Of a stretch of 64,000 nucleotides of DNA, positions 58,126 through 64,000 are shown piece by piece. The position numbers were made by a program, and so were the translations under genes. Numbering within the stretch: position 1 is the stretch's first letter; each line of letters opens with the position of its first letter. Location: NCBI GenBank assembly GCA_016865505.2, contig AP025252.1:2976001-3040000 (forward strand). The letters run 5' to 3'. Source of the stretch: Bryobacterales bacterium F-183. GTDB lineage: Bacteria; Acidobacteriota; Terriglobia; Bryobacterales; Bryobacteraceae. The notes under the pieces were generated by a model. That model searched no databases. It was not told the origin of the DNA and worked only from the letters and a program-made list of their open reading frames with translations.

Positions 58126-58686
58126 CTACAGGTTGGGCTGATCCATAAACGCGTACCCGATCATGTGGCACGCGATGAGGTGCGCATCTTCAATGCGGCC
58201 CATATGCGGATCCTTGGCGTGGATGTTCACTTCCGCCAGCGGACCCAGTTTGCCCCCATCGCGACCCGTCATCGCAATCGTACGGCAGCCAATCTCGTTC
58301 GCGTACTCCACCGCGCGCAGCACGTTCGGCGAGTTGCCGGACCCGCTGATCGCCAGCACGACGTCGCCCGGCTTGGCGAAGTTCTTCAACTGCTCGACAA
58401 ACACGCACTCATAGCTGACATCGTTGGAATACGCGGTCAGCGCCGCCAGATTGTCGGTGAGCGCCATGATGCGAAAGCGCTTTTCACGCTGGAAACTCGC
58501 GCCTTTCACGATGTCGCACGCAAAGTGCGACGCCGTCGACGCGCTACCGCCGTTGCCGCAGGTGAACACCGTACGGCCGTTGTCGCGAGCGTCGCGCAGG
58601 ATGTCGATGGCCTGGTCGACCTTGGTCAGATCCAGGTTCTTGAGTGTGCCGACCAGCTTGTCGACGTAGCTTTCCGTAAAGGTCAT
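58126..58686 (-). CDS. SIS-domain phosphosugar isomerase, GmhA-like
   Basis: Protein of 186 residues with a single SIS domain: FTCGNGGSASTASHFACDIV, VLAISGSGNSPNVLRAVEYA, CRTIAMTGRDGGKL and the C-terminal EDAHLIACHMIGYAF. These match sedoheptulose-7-phosphate isomerase (GmhA), the first step to ADP- or GDP-heptose, though other phosphosugar isomerases share the pattern. Its start overlaps the ROK kinase stop (ATGA); last gene of the five-gene minus-strand operon. Confidence 0.88.
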   Translation of the reverse strand: MTFTESYVDKLVGTLKNLDLTKVDQAIDILRDARDNGRTVFTCGNGGSASTASHFACDIVKGASFQREKRFRIMALTDNLAALTAYSNDVSYECVFVEQLKNFAKPGDVVLAISGSGNSPNVLRAVEYANEIGCRTIAMTGRDGGKLGPLAEVNIHAKDPHMGRIEDAHLIACHMIGYAFMDQPNL

Positions 58687-59531
58687 ACTTGTATTTCTTT
58701 CTGCGCCAGCGCCAGCGCGCCGTAAAGTACGCTATCGTCGCCGAGCGTCGCGGGAACAACGTCAATCCGCGCGCGCGACCATTTGGTGATCTGCCGGTTC
58801 AATTCCCGGCGCAGCGGCACAAACAGCAAATCGCCTGCCTTGCTGATGCCACCGCCAATTACGATTCTCGCCGGATTCAGAATCATGATGCAGGCCTTCA
58901 GGCCGCGCGCCAGATCCACCACATAGCGGTCCACAAACGCATCGTCCTGCATCAGTTCCTTGGCCGTCTTGCCGTTATCTTTTTCCAGCCACAGGCCGCA
59001 GCACATACGCTCAAAGCAGCCATTGGATCCGCACAAACATCCGGGACCATCGGGCCGTATGTTCACATGGCCCAACTCGCCAGCGTACGAATCCGCGCCG
59101 CGATAAATGCCATTCTCGAGCAGAATCCCGCCGCCGATTCCCGTCGACAGCGTCATATAGAACAGCGGCCTGTACCCTGTGCCCGCGCCGTACTCGCCTT
59201 CGCCCAGCGCTCCAACGTTCGCGTCGTTATCCATCACCGCGGGCTTGCCAAACGTATCGCGACAATACTGCGTGAACGGAAAATTACTCCACCCGCCGAC
59301 ATGCGTCGACAGTGCAACGTTCTGCTTGTCGTACTCCACGGGACCGCCAAAGCCAATGCCAATGCGGTCAAACTTCCAGGGCTTGGCCAGCGTCTCGATC
59401 TGCGCCAGCATCCAGTCCTTGCCGCCTTCACGATCCGTAGCGCGGCTTTCGCGCTCCACCATGCGGCCCTCCGCGTCAAACAGCGCGATGGTGAACTTGG
59501 TACCGCCCACGTCGATTGCAAGTGTTCTCAT
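58683..59531 (-). CDS. ROK-family sugar kinase
   Basis: Protein of 282 residues. N-terminal phosphate loop MRTLAIDVGGTKFTIALFD, catalytic region VMDNDANVGALGEGEYGAG, TLSTGIGGGILLENG and the ROK zinc/signature segment GELGHVNI followed by CLCGSNGCFE. No DNA-binding domain, so it is a kinase and not a repressor. It sits between a PfkB kinase (adjacent, TAA directly followed by ATG) and the GmhA-like isomerase. Its sugar substrate is unknown. Confidence 0.92.
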   Translation of the reverse strand: MRTLAIDVGGTKFTIALFDAEGRMVERESRATDREGGKDWMLAQIETLAKPWKFDRIGIGFGGPVEYDKQNVALSTHVGGWSNFPFTQYCRDTFGKPAVMDNDANVGALGEGEYGAGTGYRPLFYMTLSTGIGGGILLENGIYRGADSYAGELGHVNIRPDGPGCLCGSNGCFERMCCGLWLEKDNGKTAKELMQDDAFVDRYVVDLARGLKACIMILNPARIVIGGGISKAGDLLFVPLRRELNRQITKWSRARIDVVPATLGDDSVLYGALALAQKEIQV

Positions 59532-60509
59532 TTATTCAGGAATGGCCAGCAATTCTTCCGGCGATGCCGTACCGGTGCCCGGCTTCATGATGGTGATCGA
59601 CGCCACCTTGTTGCCAAACCGCACGGCCTCCAGAGCGGAACCCGTTACGCGCAGTGCACAAGCGGCGCCCGCGGAAAAGCTATCGCCCGCACCGCAGATA
59701 TCCACCGGATTCGCGACGCGCCTGCCTTCCACCGCATAATCGCCAACGCGATCGTACACCACCGCGCCGTCGCCACCCATGGTGACAATCAGCAGTGGTG
59801 CGTTCAAATGCGCACGGAATGCAGTAAAGTCCACACGGCCCAGCGCCCTCGTGCAGGACGCAATCGCTTCATCGCGATTCGGCTTCACCACGACATTCCG
59901 GAAGAGTTCCGAACGCACCCGCGAGTCCACCCAAACCAGCTTCGAATCGCCCGCTTTTCCGGCCAATTCGCAGATCCGCTCGCGTACCTTCGCCGTCACG
60001 ATCCCGCCGCGTTCGGTCTCTGCCTGATCCGAGATGAGAATCACATCAAACAGATCCCAAGCCGTATCCACGCGGTCCAGAATCGCTTTCTCCGTCTCGA
60101 TGGAAATGTCCGACGCCTGGATAAAATCCACTCGCGGCAGATCCTCAACGCCTGTATTTCGGTTGATCAGCTTCGTATACGTGAAGGTGTTGATGTCGGA
60201 CGCGCGATAAATGAAGTCCACGCCGATCTGCCGCGCGCGCAGCGATTGTTCGAGCTCAAAGCCAAACCCGTCGATGCCAATTCCCGTAACGATCGATGTC
60301 GAAACGCCAAGCGCGCGAAGATTGTTGGCGATCGTACCGGCGGCGCCGGGCGTCACCTCGGTGGACACAACGGCCACCCGGGGCAGTCCCGTTTCCCGGG
60401 ACGGTTCGGACAGTGCGGGATCGTAATGGCACCAGCGATCAAGGCAAAGGTCGCCGACGATGAGCACCCGCAACCCGCGGATTTTTTCCAGAATTTCAGC
60501 GGTCTTCAT
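59532..60509 (-). CDS. PfkB-family carbohydrate kinase (RfaE/HldE-domain-like)
   Basis: Kinase of 325 residues. The opening RGLRVLIVGDLCLDRWCHYD and the PGAAGTIANNLRALG glycine motif resemble the kinase half of HldE/RfaE. The typical ISPEAPVPV is replaced by PSRETGLPRVAVV, so the substrate may not be heptose-7-phosphate. The C-terminal signature is DICGAGDSFSAGAACAL, with the catalytic Asp retained and Cys where Thr is usual. No nucleotidyltransferase half is attached. It follows the CAAX-like gene directly. Confidence 0.88.
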   Translation of the reverse strand: MKTAEILEKIRGLRVLIVGDLCLDRWCHYDPALSEPSRETGLPRVAVVSTEVTPGAAGTIANNLRALGVSTSIVTGIGIDGFGFELEQSLRARQIGVDFIYRASDINTFTYTKLINRNTGVEDLPRVDFIQASDISIETEKAILDRVDTAWDLFDVILISDQAETERGGIVTAKVRERICELAGKAGDSKLVWVDSRVRSELFRNVVVKPNRDEAIASCTRALGRVDFTAFRAHLNAPLLIVTMGGDGAVVYDRVGDYAVEGRRVANPVDICGAGDSFSAGAACALRVTGSALEAVRFGNKVASITIMKPGTGTASPEELLAIPE

Positions 60510-61184
60510 CTACATCCAGAATCCCCACTTGCCGGTGGCGATCACGTAGGCGCAAAGGGCCCCGTTCGTCACGGCGTGGGTCAGAATCAAATCTCCAAGG
60601 CTGCGCGTTTGGCCCATCCACCAGTTGTACACAACACCACAGATCAGGCCCACTTCCCAGAACGGACCATGCTCGGCAGCAAACAACGCAGCGCAAATCC
60701 AGAAGGACGTCGCGTTGTAGTACCCCAGCGGATGGCGCTCAAAATCCGAATCGGCCACCCATCTTAGCGCCCACGCACGCCAGAACAGCTCTTCAATAAT
60801 CGGCACCAGAATAACGGCGCGAATCGTACGGAACAGCAGCGCCACGATATCCTGCCGGGCCGCATCCCCGATGCTCTCCGTTACCTGTCCCGTAATCGAG
60901 TTGCTGAACAACCAATGCTGGCGGTACCCCGGAAACAGCGCATCAGGACCCACCCAGATCACGAACACAGCGAGGCCAATCGCGATCGACGCCAGCGGAC
61001 GCACGGTACGAAACGTGATGACATGCCGCGAAAAGTACCAAAGTACGGCGGTCAGAATAGCGCAGCGCAGAATGTATTCCGCGGCCTGTGGCAACGGAAT
61101 GTGGTTCTGCAATGCGAGCAGAACCATGAAGACGCCAAACGGTACAACGTACGGCGCGGAGGGACCCTTCAGCAGGTCGTTCAT
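60510..61184 (-). CDS. CAAX-protease-related membrane protein (exosortase-associated type)
   Basis: Integral membrane protein of 224 residues with about six helices. The CPBP/CAAX motif is visible as VPIIEELFWRAWALRW (EExxxR), then AALFAAEHGPFWEVGLICG (His) and LGDLILTHAVTNGALC (His and Asn), the expected intramembrane metal-protease ligands. Its small size and sequence resemble the CAAX-related subfamily found near exosortase/PEP-CTERM loci. It lies five bases after the TPR lipoprotein gene. A PEP-CTERM substrate is encoded at 39.7 kb; no exosortase is in the window. Confidence 0.85.
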   Translation of the reverse strand: MNDLLKGPSAPYVVPFGVFMVLLALQNHIPLPQAAEYILRCAILTAVLWYFSRHVITFRTVRPLASIAIGLAVFVIWVGPDALFPGYRQHWLFSNSITGQVTESIGDAARQDIVALLFRTIRAVILVPIIEELFWRAWALRWVADSDFERHPLGYYNATSFWICAALFAAEHGPFWEVGLICGVVYNWWMGQTRSLGDLILTHAVTNGALCAYVIATGKWGFWM

Positions 61185-61189
61185 CGCTG

Positions 61190-63562
61190 CTAAATTTTCT
61201 GCAGCAAGCCGCGGATCTGTTGTTCGACGGTGCGAGTTGGGTTGTACTTCAGCGCGTTATTCAGTTCCTGACGCGCGCCCGGACGGTCGCCTTTCTGGAA
61301 CATCGCCTGCGCCATATGCATGCGGAACACCGGATTATCCGGCCGCTTCTTTACCAGATCCTGATAGATGCGCAACGCCTCATCGGGCAGGTTCTTCTTG
61401 ATGTAGATCCAGCCCAGCGTATCCGAAATCTCCAGGCTTCCCGGCTGCTGCTGCTTGGCTCGCTGCGCCATCGTGAGCGCACCGTCCAGATCGCTACCCT
61501 CTTCCGCCTTGATAAAGGCCAGATTGTTCAGCGCGATCGTATTGCCCGGTTCCAGGCGCAACACCGTTTCGTACAGCGAACGCGCTTCCTGCGACAATTC
61601 CAGATCTTCCAGCACCATGCCGAGCTTGATTAGCAATCCCGGATTCTCCGGCGTGATCTTCACGGCCTTGCGGAAGTAATCCGCCGCGATCTTCAACTCG
61701 CCCATGCCCGCTGCCTTGTTGCTTTCCCAGATGCGCTGGTGCAACTCGCCGAGCATCGCATGCAGGTCGCCCGAGTTGGGGTTCTTCTGCAACAACGTCT
61801 GATAGATCTCGTTCGCCTTGCCAAACTGCTTGTCGCTGATCAACACCGAAGCCAGGCTGATCTGGAAGCTGTCGTTGGTGGGGTACTTCGCCACCTGACC
61901 CTGCAGCAGCGTTACCGCGTCTCTGTTGCGATTCAGCGCCAGGTACGTCTGCACCAGGCCCGTCAGCCAGCGGCCGTCGCCTTCATTGAGGCGGCGCATC
62001 TCGTCAAACGTGGCTTCCGCTTCCTTGTACTTCTTCTGTTCAAAGAACGTGTACCCCAGGTGGAACCGCGCATCGGCCAGCGACGGATTCGCCTTCAGCA
62101 GACCCTGGAACGTCGCCTGCGCCTTTTCGTACTCGTGCAGGCCGCGCCATGCGACACCGCGCATCAACAGGGCTTGCACATTACCCGGCTGCTTCGAAAG
62201 AATCTCTTCCGCCGCCTGTACACCCTTCGAAAAATCGCCACGGTTGATGTACACCTGGCTCAACAGCAGACGCGCCAGCGCAAAGTCGGACCGTAGGCGC
62301 ATCGCTTCTTCGAGCTCCACCCGCGCGCGATCAATCAAGTCCGTACGCGTATTCTCCTTCGCCGCTTGCGACATCAAAGCGCGCGCCAGTTCGTACCGGA
62401 AGATCGGATTGTCCGAATTCTGCCGCACCATCGCCGACAGATCGTTCACCGCCTTGGTGATCTTCGCCAGGTCGCCGGATCCCACTTCCAAAGCCGACTT
62501 CATCGCCTTGGCTTCTTCGTCCTTGGGATCTTCCGCCAGCAGCTTATCCACCATCTGCGTGGCCGTATCCAGCTTGCGCTCGGACACATCCAATTGGATG
62601 ATGCGCTTGATGTACGTGTTCTTGGCGGACTTCTCGGTGGCCTTGCTCAAGCCTGCTTCAAATTCCTGCCGGGCCTTGGCGTTCTCACGCAGAGTGGCGT
62701 AAAACTCACCGGCGCGCAGATGCGTCTCGGTGATGTCCTTGCGATCCGTCATCTGCTTGATCGTCGCTTCCATCTCCGGGCGCCGCTGCGTACCGTAATA
62801 GTGCGCTGCCATCTGCAGGTAGGCTTCGGGGCTGCCCACGTTCGCAACCTTCTGCTTCAGGATCTCTTCGGCTGGCTGCGGCTTGGACTGCGTCATGTAC
62901 AACCCGTACAGCAGGTCGTAAAACGGCGCGGCCTTTTTGTTCCGCCCAATCTGTTCCTTGCCCAGCGATTCCGCGGCCTCAAACTGCTTATCGTTCAACA
63001 GCGCCTGCGCCAGCGGTACAGTCACTTCCTGTTGATCCGGCTTCGCCGCATTCGCCTTCTGGTACTTCTCAATTGCTTCTTTCGCCCGACCCTCGGCCAA
63101 GTCCAAAAACGCTGCCAGACGCAGACCGTCAAACGACTTCGGATCCCGCTTCAGCAGCCGGTCCGACACGTCGCGAATTTCCTGCGCAAACTGCTTGGCG
63201 CGCTTCGGATCCTGCGCCGTCGCGATCATGTAAATTTCCGCCAGCTTCGCGCCCGCGTCCGAATTATTGGGGTTCAGCGTAAACGCACGTTGCAACGCGC
63301 CGATCGCGTCAGACCAGTTGTTCAGCTTGATGCTGGTGAGCCCAAGTTTGTAATAGGCGTCGGCAAACGTGGCATCTTCGCGCAGCGCGCGGCGGTAGTA
63401 CAGCGCGGCCTGTTTAAACTCGTTTTTCGCGTACAGCTTGTCGCCGTTGTCGAGAAATTTCTTGCTGCGGACCTTCGGGTCAGAACTGCAGCCCGTGGCT
63501 GCAAACAACAGGATAAAGGCGAGCAAAACTCCGCCTAGTCCTGACTTGACAAAGCGCTTCAT
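61190..63562 (-). CDS. Large TPR-repeat lipoprotein (PrsT-like)
   Basis: Protein of 790 residues. After MKRFVKSGLGGVLLAFILLF a lipobox AATGC gives a lipid-anchored N-terminus. The rest is a long series of about 18 tetratricopeptide repeats (for example FKQAALYYRRALREDATFAD, AIGALQRAFTLNPNNSDAGA, ARSLYETVLRLEPGNTIALN, ALRIYQDLVKKRPDNPVFRM). Length and architecture resemble the TPR protein of PEP-CTERM/exopolysaccharide loci (PrsT), which fits the CAAX-like gene next to it. ATG 63562 preferred over a TTG four codons earlier. First gene of the five-gene operon; divergent from the propeller gene. Confidence 0.9.
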   Translation of the reverse strand: MKRFVKSGLGGVLLAFILLFAATGCSSDPKVRSKKFLDNGDKLYAKNEFKQAALYYRRALREDATFADAYYKLGLTSIKLNNWSDAIGALQRAFTLNPNNSDAGAKLAEIYMIATAQDPKRAKQFAQEIRDVSDRLLKRDPKSFDGLRLAAFLDLAEGRAKEAIEKYQKANAAKPDQQEVTVPLAQALLNDKQFEAAESLGKEQIGRNKKAAPFYDLLYGLYMTQSKPQPAEEILKQKVANVGSPEAYLQMAAHYYGTQRRPEMEATIKQMTDRKDITETHLRAGEFYATLRENAKARQEFEAGLSKATEKSAKNTYIKRIIQLDVSERKLDTATQMVDKLLAEDPKDEEAKAMKSALEVGSGDLAKITKAVNDLSAMVRQNSDNPIFRYELARALMSQAAKENTRTDLIDRARVELEEAMRLRSDFALARLLLSQVYINRGDFSKGVQAAEEILSKQPGNVQALLMRGVAWRGLHEYEKAQATFQGLLKANPSLADARFHLGYTFFEQKKYKEAEATFDEMRRLNEGDGRWLTGLVQTYLALNRNRDAVTLLQGQVAKYPTNDSFQISLASVLISDKQFGKANEIYQTLLQKNPNSGDLHAMLGELHQRIWESNKAAGMGELKIAADYFRKAVKITPENPGLLIKLGMVLEDLELSQEARSLYETVLRLEPGNTIALNNLAFIKAEEGSDLDGALTMAQRAKQQQPGSLEISDTLGWIYIKKNLPDEALRIYQDLVKKRPDNPVFRMHMAQAMFQKGDRPGARQELNNALKYNPTRTVEQQIRGLLQKI

Positions 63563-63663
63563 GGCAGTTTTCAATTCACTCTTAGTTCAGCACAAACGTT
63601 CTAAACGCCGCAATGGAGCATGGGTACAGGACCGCGGCCCTATAAATTGATAAGCTGAACCTC

Positions 63664-64000
63664 ATGAAACGCTGCGTCCTGTTGCTGCTGGGGGGATGGC
63701 TCCTCGGGATTGCGAGCTTCGCCGAAAACTGGCCCCAATGGCGGGGTACCGGACTCGACGGAGTCAGCAAAGAGCGCAATCTGCCGGTGAAGTGGTCATC
63801 CACCGAAAACATCACCTGGAAACTGCCCATGCCCTCGTGGACGGGCGCGACCCCCATCATCTGGGGCGAACGGATCTTCTTGAGCGTCGCCGACGGCGAC
63901 AATCTTCAACTCTGGTGTGTCGACCGCAACGACGGCAAGCCGCTGTGGAAAAAGCACATTAGCGGCGGCAACGTCAAAATGCGCAAGCAGAACATGTCCT
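63664..64000 (+). CDS. PQQ-like beta-propeller protein, partial
   Basis: 112 N-terminal codons before the window ends; the frame is open. Signal peptide MKRCVLLLLGGWLLGIASFA, then ENWPQWRGTGLDGVSKER and WKLPMPSWTGATPIIWGERI, the typical opening of secreted PQQ-repeat/BamB-like propellers (NWPQWRG). The role is unknown; such proteins are common in Acidobacteria and Planctomycetes. Divergent from the TPR lipoprotein with a 101-base gap. Confidence 0.88.
   Translation, partial: MKRCVLLLLGGWLLGIASFAENWPQWRGTGLDGVSKERNLPVKWSSTENITWKLPMPSWTGATPIIWGERIFLSVADGDNLQLWCVDRNDGKPLWKKHISGGNVKMRKQNMS

Noticed and set aside
58689-60767. 692-codon plus-strand open frame
   Set aside because: Antisense to the ROK, PfkB and CAAX-like genes, all recognisable; no coherent protein features.

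Overview
This 64 kb window is gene-dense (about 60% G+C by eye, no gene-free stretch over 300 bases) and looks like a chromosomal segment of an acidobacterium, most likely of the Solibacter/Bryobacter type. This placement is inferred from gene content, not from a marker gene. The evidence is three Oar-like TonB-dependent receptors with an N-terminal carboxypeptidase-regulatory domain, a DUF1549/DUF1553-DUF1501 pair, an ADOP-type orphan ABC permease, a Ser/Thr kinase fused to a formylglycine-generating-enzyme (FGE) domain, an LptC-LptA fusion and a PEP-CTERM protein.

Layout. 1-5.8 kb (minus): a receptor cut by the window edge, then an M24 peptidase, CHASE2 histidine kinase and sigma-54 activator operon. 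5.8-11 kb: ZapA, the DUF1549/1553 and DUF1501 pair, a DUF4097 beta-repeat protein and a ParD/ParE-like module whose toxin is truncated. 11-20.7 kb: an FAD oxidoreductase with no normal start codon, a beta-propeller protein, a second receptor ending in a clear terminator, a PAS histidine kinase and uronate isomerase. A tRNA-Lys(UUU) follows.

21.2-29.2 kb is a divergent lipid-modification locus. The minus arm has a DUF1295 membrane protein, a CFA-synthase-like methyltransferase, a thioredoxin-fold protein and an ECF sigma factor. The plus arm has a fatty-acid desaturase, FAD oxidoreductase, DUF1365, a second CFA-synthase-like methyltransferase and a fasciclin-domain protein. A perfect 7-bp inverted repeat lies between the arms. 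The set resembles ECF/ChrR-type photo-oxidative or membrane-stress regulons.

29-36 kb: kinase-FGE fusion, a secreted protein, acetyl-CoA synthetase, and an ABC ATPase plus membrane-fusion protein without a permease. 36-41.5 kb: third receptor, PEP-CTERM protein, thioredoxin reductase. 41.5-47.7 kb (minus): methylmalonyl-CoA epimerase, mutase and MeaB, followed by a nuclease-fold protein and a membrane protein. The mutase carries an N-terminal remnant resembling the end of a small subunit. 47.8-58.1 kb: LptC-LptA fusion, GVGE-repeat lipoprotein, DUF2203, RsgA, LytS-type kinase, RibA, DUF3500 and the ADOP permease.

58.1-63.6 kb (minus) is an operon of TPR lipoprotein, CAAX-protease-like membrane protein, PfkB kinase, ROK kinase and GmhA-like isomerase. 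It suggests sugar-phosphate or heptose metabolism linked to surface or exopolysaccharide functions. The window ends inside a PQQ-like beta-propeller gene. No phage, transposase, CRISPR or rRNA was seen.
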